A DNA stretch of 21,088 nt from a bacterium UBA6115 (lineage in GTDB: Bacteria; Bacillota_A; Clostridia; Christensenellales; Aristaeellaceae), in the NCBI GenBank assembly GCA_002428405.1, contig DIWD01000025.1, positions 20,175-41,262 on the forward strand, written 5' to 3'. The notes under the pieces are model-generated. The model did not search any database, was not told the origin of the DNA, and worked only from the letters and a program-made list of their open reading frames with translations. Both the position numbers and the translations under genes were made by a program. This document shows, one piece after another, positions 6,418 through 13,688 of the stretch; position 1 is the stretch's first letter; each line of letters begins with the position of its first letter.

Positions 6418-7697
6418 GCGAGTCAGAATCCAGGAAGACGGCAGATAAGGGCACCGCGTCTGAACCCGTCCAGGAGATGCAGAAAGCGGCTCAGGCCGCC
6501 GCACAGGCAGTCCGGTCTGTGGAAGAAGCGGCCGGGAAGCCCCTGCCGCAGCTGACCCTTGCCAGCGATACGGAGGACCGGCAAAAGGTCGAAGCGGTGA
6601 TCGACCAGCTTGAGCAGGCGCAAAAGAATGCACCCGCCGTGCGGGACGTGCAGGCTAAGCTGGCCAGCGACCTGGACAGCGCGCTGACAGAGGGCGAGCG
6701 CAAAGCGGTGGATGAGTTCGCTGGCAAAATTGATATCGCCAACCCCCAGCATGTGATGCTCTACGGTGCGGACGCGCAGAAAAAGGTGTCCAATTTCGCC
6801 GACACCATCCTGGCGGAGGTGAAGAATATCGACGCGGGCGACGTAGGGGATAACCTGTCCAAGCTTGTGGGGGAACTGAAAACCTTCGAAGTCTCCGCAG
6901 AGAAGCCAAAGGGCCTGCGCGCCCTGTTTACCAGTGCCCGCAGGCACATGGCCCAGGTCCAGGCACGCTTTGACGATGTGGCAGGGAATGTATCCAACAT
7001 CGCCGGAACGCTGGAGGGCCATCAGGTCCAGCTGCTGAAAGACGTCTCCATGTTCAACCATCTATATGATATGAACCTGGAGTATTTCCGCGAGCTGACC
7101 ATGTACATCATCGCCGGCGAAAAGCGCCTCAGGCAGGTGCGTGAGACAGACATCGTCAAAATGAAGGGGCAGGCCCAGAAATCCGGCGACACCATGGACG
7201 CCCAGAAAGCAAGCGACCTGGAGCAGGCGGCGGACCGCTTCGAAAAGAAACTGCACGACCTCAAGCTCACGCGGCAGATCAGCCTTCAGATGGCGCCGCA
7301 GATCAGGCTGCTGCAGAACAACAACTCCCTGCTGATCGAGCGCATCCAGTCGACTCTGGTGAACACACTGCCGTTATGGAAAAACCAGATGGTGCTTGCG
7401 CTTGGCATGCAGCATTCCCGCCAGGCCATGCAGGCGCAGCGGGCTGTGACCGATATGACCAATGAGCTACTCAAAAAGAACGCCGAAACGCTCAAAATGG
7501 GCACCATTGAGACCGCTCAGGAGGCGGAACGCGGCATTATTGACATTCAGACCCTGGTTGAAACCAACAAGTCCCTGATTGATACCATGAACGAGGTTGT
7601 GCGCATCCAGACCGAAGGCCGGCAGAAGCGCGCTGACGCCGAGAAAATCCTGGCCCGGATGGAAGACGAACTCAAACAGCGTCTGATCAACGGTTAA
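6414..7697 (+). CDS. telA: TelA family protein (toxic anion/tellurite resistance-like)
   Basis: A 427-residue protein of the TelA family (B. subtilis YaaN type). The first 45 residues are Ala-, Glu- and Lys-rich and look disordered. The rest is almost wholly alpha-helical, with family landmarks YGADAQKKVSNFADTIL, LRALFTSARRHMAQVQARF, a repeat-like middle region (LLKDVSMFNHLYDMNLEYF, MYIIAGEKRL) and the C-terminal helix with NNNSLLIERIQSTLVNTLPLWKNQM. No membrane segment is seen. Members are linked to resistance to tellurite and to envelope-active antimicrobials, but no reaction is known. The start overlaps the xpaC stop as ATGA and has AGGAGG seven bases before it. Coupling of the two genes suggests a complex, TelA being the soluble partner of the membrane-bound XpaC protein (inferred). 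Confidence 0.92.
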   Translation: MSESESRKTADKGTASEPVQEMQKAAQAAAQAVRSVEEAAGKPLPQLTLASDTEDRQKVEAVIDQLEQAQKNAPAVRDVQAKLASDLDSALTEGERKAVDEFAGKIDIANPQHVMLYGADAQKKVSNFADTILAEVKNIDAGDVGDNLSKLVGELKTFEVSAEKPKGLRALFTSARRHMAQVQARFDDVAGNVSNIAGTLEGHQVQLLKDVSMFNHLYDMNLEYFRELTMYIIAGEKRLRQVRETDIVKMKGQAQKSGDTMDAQKASDLEQAADRFEKKLHDLKLTRQISLQMAPQIRLLQNNNSLLIERIQSTLVNTLPLWKNQMVLALGMQHSRQAMQAQRAVTDMTNELLKKNAETLKMGTIETAQEAERGIIDIQTLVETNKSLIDTMNEVVRIQTEGRQKRADAEKILARMEDELKQRLING

Positions 7698-7712
7698 ACC
7701 CCGGAGGGTACG

Positions 7713-8267
7713 ATGAACTTTACGGCTCGCGCGGTCCTGGCTTTTTTTCTCATGCTGCTGCTGCTGTTTGCCGCAGTCGCTATCGGCGCTTACCGCGGGT
7801 TTGCGGGAGACAAAGCCCAGGTTGAACTTGCGCTCAACTCCCTGGCAGGGGTGCTTGAAACCAGGGTAGAAATGGGGCATAACCTGCTCACCGTCGCCGG
7901 ACGCCACCTAAACGGCTCAGACCCGCTCATCCTTTCGGTTGAGAATGATCTGGCCGTTCTGTCCGGCCAGGCTCCGCTGCTGGAGAAGGCAAGTGTAAAT
8001 GAGCGCTTCGCGCAGAATGCCGACGCCCTGCTCAAGGCGCTGGAGACTTCTCCCGGTGTGCAGGCGGATGAGCGGGACCTGGGCTATGTCAATGGACTTT
8101 TGCCCAGGGGACTGGAACAAAGCGCCCGGTGGGCGGATGCAGCCCAATACAACAAGGCTGCCCTGGAGTTCAACAATCGCCTGAAAGGCCAGCTGAATGG
8201 GCGCCTTGCGATGTTGCTGGGCGTTGGCGAAGCTGAACTGTTCACACTGGGGGACAGCGGCCTATGA
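7713..8267 (+). CDS. Divergent LemA-like membrane-anchored protein
   Basis: A 184-residue protein with one N-terminal membrane helix (about 8-26) and a helical domain outside or inside the membrane. Similarity to LemA is faint but placed as expected: LNSLAGVLETRVEMGHNLLTVAG corresponds to the family's long first helix with the R-x-DLIPNL-type segment, and AQYNKAALEFNNRL near the end corresponds to the YN-x-AV-x-x-YN helix followed by the L-x-x-LLG tail. The usual charged residues of LemA are partly lost. Support also comes from context, since LemA and TPM-domain genes are often adjacent, and here the next gene is TPM and overlaps by ATGA. GGAGGG lies four bases before the ATG. Function of LemA proteins is unclear; I would not assign one here. 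Confidence 0.65.
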   Translation: MNFTARAVLAFFLMLLLLFAAVAIGAYRGFAGDKAQVELALNSLAGVLETRVEMGHNLLTVAGRHLNGSDPLILSVENDLAVLSGQAPLLEKASVNERFAQNADALLKALETSPGVQADERDLGYVNGLLPRGLEQSARWADAAQYNKAALEFNNRLKGQLNGRLAMLLGVGEAELFTLGDSGL

Positions 8268-9067
8268 AAAAACGGTTACTCCCATTCCTGTTCGTTTTGA
8301 TGATTTCCTGTTTTTCCTGTTCGTCCGCCTGGGCGCAGATCACTGCTGTGGATGACCAGGCGGCAGTCATTGATGTCAGCCTGGCAGGAGAAATCGCGGC
8401 GCTATCAAAACTGACGGAAGACAGCCTGGACATCGGCCTGCGGGTTTTGACCAAGCATTTTCTGGGCGGTGCCGATATCCGGACATATGCTGAAAAAGCA
8501 CTCTCCCAGATGCCCGGGAATGAAAATCTGGTGCTGCTGGTGATCGTCATCGGCGAGGAAAGCTACTACGCCGCGCTGGGAAGCCATGCGAAAGAAATGC
8601 TCGGGCAGGAAAAAGTTGAAAACCTGCTGACCAGTCATTTCCGGCAGCCCTTTATCCGTGACCGTGCCTATGACCGCGCGCTGGCCTCCTTTCTTCTGGC
8701 GCTGAGCGAGCATATCCAGCTCGCCGCGGGGAGCAAGCTTCCGGCGAATAGATTGCTGCTTGATTATGCGGGACGAACAGCAAGCGAGCCCTCCGTCACC
8801 AGCGCGCCTTCTTCCCCGGTGTCCTGGCTGGAAGGCATCCTCCTGGACGCTGAGAACAGCGTGAGAAATGCGGATCGCTATGTGCAGGAATCCAGGCAGG
8901 CTGAGGAAGGCCAGGGGAAAGGAATGAGCTGGTTCCAGATCGCCCTGATCGGCTTCATCCTGTATAAGATCTTTGGCAGAAAAAAGGACGGAAAGAAAGG
9001 GTGCGGACCCTTCAGCTGGATCCTTGGAACATGGGGTGTGAGCAAGATTTTTGGCTGGCGTAAATAA
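8264..9067 (+). CDS. Exported TPM-domain protein (YgcG/TLP18.3-like), membrane-anchored
   Basis: A 267-residue protein. Residues 1-25 form a signal peptide (KKR, hydrophobic core, SSAWAQ as a cleavage site). Residues about 28-150 form a TPM domain: LAGEIAALSKLTEDSLDIGLRV, the NLVLLVIVIGEESYYAALGSHAKEML core with its beta strand, and the RPFIRD-type segment followed by a long helix. A second hydrophobic helix (222-237) with a Lys-rich end (GRKKDGKKG) leaves a short tail inside, the positive-inside pattern. TPM proteins lie outside the membrane and in plants aid photosystem repair; in bacteria their role is open. The Gly/Ser-rich tail typical of many bacterial TPM proteins is missing. The ATG overlaps the LemA-like stop, and its own stop abuts the next start. 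Confidence 0.85.
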   Translation: MKKRLLPFLFVLMISCFSCSSAWAQITAVDDQAAVIDVSLAGEIAALSKLTEDSLDIGLRVLTKHFLGGADIRTYAEKALSQMPGNENLVLLVIVIGEESYYAALGSHAKEMLGQEKVENLLTSHFRQPFIRDRAYDRALASFLLALSEHIQLAAGSKLPANRLLLDYAGRTASEPSVTSAPSSPVSWLEGILLDAENSVRNADRYVQESRQAEEGQGKGMSWFQIALIGFILYKIFGRKKDGKKGCGPFSWILGTWGVSKIFGWRK

Positions 9068-10345
9068 ATGCGCCTTGTAATCATCAGCCTGGATGCCGCG
9101 TTTGCCGCGGATTCAGACTTTCTTCTCTCGCTTCCAAACCTGGGCAATCTTGCGCGGGAAGGCGTATTTTGCAGCCAGGTGAAAACTGTCTACCCTACAC
9201 TGACCTATCCCATCCACACCAGCCTTTTGACAGGCTGCTATCCTGACAGGCACGGTATAGGGCATAATGGGCCCTTCAATCCGGACCTAAAGCCGGGCCG
9301 CCGCCCCTGGTATTGGGATGAGAAGCATATCCGCGCGGACACCCTGTTTTCGCAGGCTTCCCGCGCCGGACGCGAGTGTGCGGCGATACTTTGGCCTGTT
9401 ACAGGGCACAGCAGGCATATCCGTTGGAACTTTCCTGAAGTGCTTGCACTTCCAGGGGAGAACCAGGCGCTGAAGGTGCTTGGCTATGGCAGCACCGGCT
9501 GGCTTATGATGAATGAACTGCGTTACGGAAGAAAAAGAAAGAGCACCGGACAGCCGGATCTGGATGATTATGCGGTCCTGGTCGCAGAAACGCTGATCAA
9601 CCGACAGTATGCGCCGGAGGAAAGGCTGGGGCGCGCCCGGGATATCCAACCCTCCAGACGCAGCCAGGCCCGGCATATGCCCGACCTGCTGGCGCTGCAT
9701 CTGGTGGATTTGGACGCGATGCGGCACCGTCATGGCGTATTCAGCGAGGAAGCCCGCGCGGCTCTCACCCGCCTGGACGCGCGTGTCGGCCGTATTGTCA
9801 CAGCGCTGAAGGCGCGGGAAGCGATGAAGGACACCATCCTGGCCGTGGTAAGCGATCACGGGCAGGCGGACATCAGCGGGACCCTGCCCCTGGATGCCTG
9901 GCTGCGCGCCAACAGCATCCCCGCCAGGGCCCAGACCTTGGGCTTCGGGGCCTTTATCCGGTTTGACAGGGGTGATTACCGTCTGGTGCTCAAGGCGCTG
10001 AAGGACAATATGGAGCAGTTGCGCCTGATGCACGTTTATACCAGGGATGAGCTTCGCGCGATCCATGCTCCGGAGGATGTGCTCCTGGCAGTTGAACCAG
10101 AGGAAGGGATCGCTGTCGTGGAGGATGAGAATGAGCAGAAGGCCGGCGCGACACACGGTTTCGGGCTGCATCATCCTGGCGCGCAGTGCCTGATGTGGCT
10201 TTACGGAGGAATGTTCAAACAGGGAGAGCGCCTCAGCGCCTGCGAACTGGTCGACATCGCGCCAACGCTTGCCCGCGCATCGGGGCTGACGCTGCCCATG
10301 GCCCAGGGAAGGGTTCTGACGGAAGCTTTTGCGCAGACAGTATAG
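9068..10345 (+). CDS. Alkaline-phosphatase-superfamily phosphodiesterase/pyrophosphatase (NPP-like)
   Basis: A 425-residue predicted cytosolic enzyme with no signal peptide; its first beta strand VIISLDA already carries a metal ligand (Asp9). The other ligands and nucleophile of the nucleotide pyrophosphatase/phosphodiesterase family are in order: YPTLTYPIHTSLLTG (Thr46 nucleophile), YPDRHGIGHNG, VDLDAMRHRHG (Asp216, His220), VVSDHGQ (Asp263, His264) and ATHGFG (His363). The site therefore looks complete for a two-zinc phosphodiesterase acting on a nucleotide-like or other phosphodiester. The ATG follows the TPM stop with no gap and only a weak ribosome binding site, so translation is probably coupled. 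A cytosolic place beside an exported TPM protein and TelA is unusual. The substrate is unknown. Confidence 0.88.
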   Translation: MRLVIISLDAAFAADSDFLLSLPNLGNLAREGVFCSQVKTVYPTLTYPIHTSLLTGCYPDRHGIGHNGPFNPDLKPGRRPWYWDEKHIRADTLFSQASRAGRECAAILWPVTGHSRHIRWNFPEVLALPGENQALKVLGYGSTGWLMMNELRYGRKRKSTGQPDLDDYAVLVAETLINRQYAPEERLGRARDIQPSRRSQARHMPDLLALHLVDLDAMRHRHGVFSEEARAALTRLDARVGRIVTALKAREAMKDTILAVVSDHGQADISGTLPLDAWLRANSIPARAQTLGFGAFIRFDRGDYRLVLKALKDNMEQLRLMHVYTRDELRAIHAPEDVLLAVEPEEGIAVVEDENEQKAGATHGFGLHHPGAQCLMWLYGGMFKQGERLSACELVDIAPTLARASGLTLPMAQGRVLTEAFAQTV

Positions 10346-10369
10346 GAAAACGGGAAAAGGGAGGATGGA

Positions 10370-11260
10370 ATGGCAGAACAGGCCCTGGTGACCTACTTTT
10401 ACCAGTCTGCGTTTACGGTTTTGCTGAAAAAAACGCTGATGATTTTCAGTTACCGCCAAACCGGTCTATCCCAGCTCGCGGAGAACCAGCGCCTGAATGA
10501 GAAGGACTTCCTGGGCTTCAACAACATCCTTGTTTTTATCCCCAACGCATCCGCTGAGCATCATGACCCTGCCATCTATGAGTGGAAACGTTCCTTTCCG
10601 ATTACCTATATCCTGCCGCAGGAAGCGGCCAAAACTGCGCCTCGCGCCGCCAACATACGCGTTTGCAGGGAAGGCGACCATTTCAGCGTCGGCCACTGCG
10701 ATATCACCGTCTTTGGTTCGACGGATGCTGGGTTTTCCTATCTTGCCTCAGCTGAAGGGGTTACAGTATTCCATGCGGGCGACCTGAACCTCTGGCACTG
10801 GCGGGAGGAGAACACATTGAAGGAAATATCCCGCGCAGAAGCTCTGTTTTATGAGAAAGTATCCCGGCTGCCCAGGGATAAAATCGATATATCCATGTTT
10901 CCGCTTGATCCCAACCAGGGCGGATTCTATGACGCAGGCGCGAACCATTTTATCATGGCCGTCCGGCCCCGGGTCTTTTTCCCAATGCATTTTGGCACAC
11001 GCGCTGAAATCGCCAATGAATATGCCCGAAGGGGCATCTCACGCCGCACGGTGGTTTATGCCCTGACCCAGGTGCGTGAAAGCGTTCAGATTGACTTTGC
11101 CGGCGCTGTTCCTTTGGTGCGTTCCACCCAGCCGTCCAAATCACAGCGCCTGGGGGGAAGAGGCGGCATGGTGGACTTGTCCGCCTACATCCAGGAGGAC
11201 CCATTTGCGCACACCGACTTGCCGGTGGACCTGAAGGATGAAAAAAGCTCCAGCTCCTGA
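10370..11260 (+). CDS. Metallo-beta-lactamase-fold protein with degenerate first metal site
   Basis: A 296-residue protein resembling the clostridial MBL-fold hydrolases that read STDxGxSFL, IFHAGDLNxWHW and PMHF. All three are clear here: STDAGFSYL (117-125), VFHAGDLNLWHW (132-143) and FFPMHF (203-208), plus DISMFPLDP (173-181). The N-terminal half has lost its counterpart motifs: the usual HxHxDH reads NASAEH (59-64), HSGF reads QSAF, and the FDYY-type strand reads FSYR. Two metal-binding His and the catalytic Asp are thus replaced by Asn, Ser and Glu. The region after about residue 240 is Ser-, Gly- and Asp-rich and looks disordered, ending in four serines. GGGAGG stands five bases before the ATG. 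It ends the xpaC-telA operon. It may be a sensor or scaffold rather than a working hydrolase. Confidence 0.82.
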   Translation: MAEQALVTYFYQSAFTVLLKKTLMIFSYRQTGLSQLAENQRLNEKDFLGFNNILVFIPNASAEHHDPAIYEWKRSFPITYILPQEAAKTAPRAANIRVCREGDHFSVGHCDITVFGSTDAGFSYLASAEGVTVFHAGDLNLWHWREENTLKEISRAEALFYEKVSRLPRDKIDISMFPLDPNQGGFYDAGANHFIMAVRPRVFFPMHFGTRAEIANEYARRGISRRTVVYALTQVRESVQIDFAGAVPLVRSTQPSKSQRLGGRGGMVDLSAYIQEDPFAHTDLPVDLKDEKSSSS

Positions 11261-11284
11261 GACCGAATGGATCCGCAGGTTCAG

Positions 11285-11318
11285 CCCGCCCCTGTTTTCT
11301 GTACAGGCGGCGGGTTTT
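11285..11318 (+). terminator. Intrinsic terminator of the xpaC-telA operon
   Basis: The arms CCCGCCCCTGT (11285-11295) and ACAGGCGGCGGG (11303-11314) pair over 11 bp with one bulged base and a seven-base loop, followed by TTTT (11315-11318). It starts 24 bases after the MBL-fold stop codon. Confidence 0.85.
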
Positions 11319-11328
11319 ATGGTATAAT
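11300..11328 (+). promoter_or_regulatory. Promoter for pcrA-ligA, overlapping the terminator
   Basis: TATAAT (11323-11328) is a perfect -10, and TGG directly before it makes an extended -10. TGTACA (11300-11305), 17 bases upstream, matches four of six -35 bases and lies in the loop and descending arm of the terminator. The leader to the pcrA ATG is about 96 bases and contains a perfect CGCGGCCGCG palindrome (11410-11419) just ahead of the ribosome binding site. Confidence 0.75.
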
Positions 11329-11430
11329 CGGCATGATGTCAAATCTTTAAGTCTGCAGCCGCAAACCGGAACAACAGAGGGCTTTTGACGGCCTTGTAAA
11401 GGATGTCGGCGCGGCCGCGGTGGGGGAAGA

Positions 11431-13686
11431 ATGAACCTGAACGACCTGAATGAAAGACAAAGAGAGGCAGTCCTGCATGAGCAGGGGCCTCTGCTGATCG
11501 TCGCGGGCGCCGGCAGCGGAAAGACCCGCGCCTTGACTTATCGCATCGCCTACCTGATGGAGCAGGGAGTTGAACCCTGGAACATTTTGGCGCTCACCTT
11601 TACCAACAAGGCGGCCAAGGAAATGCTGCGCCGCGTGGATGAGCTGACAGGCGGCCGCGCGAATGACCTTTGGATCGGCACCTTTCACTCCGTATGCGTT
11701 CGCATTCTGCGCCGTGATATTGAAAAGCTGGGCTACAAGCGTTCTTTTGTCATCTATGACGATGATGACCAGCAGCGCGTGCTCAGGGAGCTGTTCAAGC
11801 AGCATGAAATTGATGAAAAGCAACTCAGCCTGAGGGAAATGAAGCACATTATCGGGGATGCCAAGACAAGGCTGATGGACGCGGACGACTGGTTCAGCCA
11901 ATCCCGCCGCGACCATCACGCGCAGACCATCCACGACCTGTTCATAGGATATGATGAAAAACTCAGGAAGGCCAACGCGCTGGATTTTGATGATTTGCTC
12001 AACAAAGCGCTGCAGCTGCTGATGGATCACCCGCCGGTGATGGATCACTACCAGCAGCGTTTCCATCACGTACTGGTGGATGAATATCAGGATACCAACC
12101 TTGCCCAGTATACCCTGGTCAAGCTCTTGAGCGCTCAGAGCCGCAATCTGTGCGTCGTGGGGGATGACGACCAGTCCATTTACGGCTGGCGCGGAGCTGA
12201 CATCCGCAACATCCTTGAGTTCAACAAGGATTTTCCCGAGGCCAGGATCATCAAGTTGGAACAGAACTACCGCTCGACCCAAACGATCCTTGACGCGGCC
12301 AACGGCATCATTAAAAACAACGAGCAGCGCATGGAAAAGGCGTTGTGGACCGAAAGCGGGAAAGGTGAGAAAATCCGCTTCTGCGCGGCCGGAGACGAGC
12401 GGGAGGAAGCAGCCTGGATCTGCGAGCATGTCCGCCGTCTGCGCGCCAGGAAAGTGCCCCTGTCTGAAATTGCGGTTCTCTACCGCATGCACGCGCAAAG
12501 CCGTGTCCTGGAAGAAATGTTCATGCGCGCAGGCATCCCTTACCGGGTATATGGGGGCACCCGCTTCTATGACCGCAAGGAAATCAAGGACGCGCTGGCT
12601 TACCTGCGGGTACTGGTGAACCCGGATGACGACGTGGCGCTCAAGCGCATCATCAATGTGCCCAAGCGTTCCATCGGCGACGCGACAGTGGAGATGCTGG
12701 AGGAGCAGGCCGGAAAACTCTCCTCAACGATGTATGCGGCGCTGCGCAGCCTGCCTGACATGCTCGGCTCACGTCCACGCAAGTGTGTGGAGAGTTTCGT
12801 GGAGATGATGGACATGCTGAAGCGAAGGCTCGGGGAGCTGCCCTTGGGTGAATTCGTGAAATTGCTGCTGGATGAAACCGGGCTGATCAAGGAGTATTCC
12901 GACAGCAATGACGAGGAAATGCTGTCCAAGCGCGACAACCTGCTGGAGTTTTTGGGTGCTGTCAACGAGTATGAGCAGCAGAGCGATGACTCCACCCTGG
13001 AATCCTTCCTTGAGAATGTCGCCCTGGTCACCGATCTGGACATGCAGGAAGACGCGCCCCAGTTTGTGACCCTCATGACGCTGCACTCCGCCAAAGGGCT
13101 GGAGTACCGGGCGGTATTCATCGCCGGAATGGAAGATGGTCTGCTGCCCAGTGCACGTTCCAAACTGGAGGAGAACCGCCTTGAGGAGGAACGCAGGCTG
13201 TGTTACGTCGGCGTAACCCGCGCCAAAGAGTTCCTTTACCTCACCAGGACCCGCCACCGGGCGATTTTTAACCAGGCTTCCTATAACCAGCCCAGCCCCT
13301 TCCTGGCAGAAATCCCCAAGGAGCTTATCAGCGATGAATGGGGCAAGACAATGCAGGAGCATTTTGGCGAATACAAGCCGCCCCGGGAGCGGACCCGTCC
13401 TTCCCAGCGTCTGCCCAAGACAAGTTTCGGCACCCCCGGAATGGGCCAGGACATTCTCAGTATCCCCGGCGTGAGCAAGGGATTTGTTCGCTCTGCGGCT
13501 TCCGCCCTTGAGGAACCATCCCAGATATTCCTGGAAGGGGATCGCGTGCTGCATAAGAAGTTCGGCTCCGGCCAGGTGGTCAGCGCATCAGGATCGGGCG
13601 CTGAGGCGCGCGTGACTGTCCACTTTACCGCTTATGGCGATAAGGAGTTCTCCGTGGCCATTGCCCCGATTGTCAAGGTTGACTAA
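11431..13686 (+). CDS. pcrA: ATP-dependent DNA helicase PcrA/UvrD
   Basis: A 751-residue superfamily 1A 3'-5' helicase that acts in nucleotide excision repair and in clearing proteins from replicating DNA. Motifs in order: Q-motif LNERQREAV, Walker A VAGAGSGKT (24-32), motif Ia LALTFTNKAAKEM, GTFHS, Walker B VLVDEYQDTN (Asp217, Glu218), motif III GDDDQSIYGWRGAD, motif IV YRSTQTIL, motif V TLHSAKGLEY and motif VI LCYVGVTRAK. The last 60 residues form the PcrA-type C-terminal Tudor-like domain (GDRVLHKKFGSGQVV), which in B. subtilis contacts RNA polymerase. The length is typical of PcrA. The ATG at 11431 has GGGGGA shortly before it. It lies three bases before ligA, the usual Bacillota arrangement, and has its own promoter behind the upstream terminator. 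Confidence 0.97.
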   Translation: MNLNDLNERQREAVLHEQGPLLIVAGAGSGKTRALTYRIAYLMEQGVEPWNILALTFTNKAAKEMLRRVDELTGGRANDLWIGTFHSVCVRILRRDIEKLGYKRSFVIYDDDDQQRVLRELFKQHEIDEKQLSLREMKHIIGDAKTRLMDADDWFSQSRRDHHAQTIHDLFIGYDEKLRKANALDFDDLLNKALQLLMDHPPVMDHYQQRFHHVLVDEYQDTNLAQYTLVKLLSAQSRNLCVVGDDDQSIYGWRGADIRNILEFNKDFPEARIIKLEQNYRSTQTILDAANGIIKNNEQRMEKALWTESGKGEKIRFCAAGDEREEAAWICEHVRRLRARKVPLSEIAVLYRMHAQSRVLEEMFMRAGIPYRVYGGTRFYDRKEIKDALAYLRVLVNPDDDVALKRIINVPKRSIGDATVEMLEEQAGKLSSTMYAALRSLPDMLGSRPRKCVESFVEMMDMLKRRLGELPLGEFVKLLLDETGLIKEYSDSNDEEMLSKRDNLLEFLGAVNEYEQQSDDSTLESFLENVALVTDLDMQEDAPQFVTLMTLHSAKGLEYRAVFIAGMEDGLLPSARSKLEENRLEEERRLCYVGVTRAKEFLYLTRTRHRAIFNQASYNQPSPFLAEIPKELISDEWGKTMQEHFGEYKPPRERTRPSQRLPKTSFGTPGMGQDILSIPGVSKGFVRSAASALEEPSQIFLEGDRVLHKKFGSGQVVSASGSGAEARVTVHFTAYGDKEFSVAIAPIVKVD

Positions 13687-13688
13687 CC

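Noticed and set aside
9287..10459. Open frame of 390 codons antisense to the phosphodiesterase gene
   Set aside because: The plus strand encodes a complete metal site over the same bases; the antisense product has no known pattern and no ribosome binding site evidence.
11333..11350. Five-codon frame (MMSNL) as a possible leader peptide before pcrA
   Set aside because: It starts at or before the expected transcription start near 11335 and has no ribosome binding site.
11410..11419. Perfect CGCGGCCGCG palindrome in the pcrA leader
   Set aside because: A ten-base G+C palindrome is expected by chance here, and no repeat of it or linked operator pattern was seen.
11347..12498. Long open frame of 383 codons on the minus strand, antisense to pcrA
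   Set aside because: It lies opposite intact helicase motifs, has no recognisable domain, and arises from codon bias in G+C-rich coding sequence.
12769..13554. Open frame antisense to the end of pcrA
   Set aside because: It covers conserved helicase motifs V and VI on the other strand and has no independent support.
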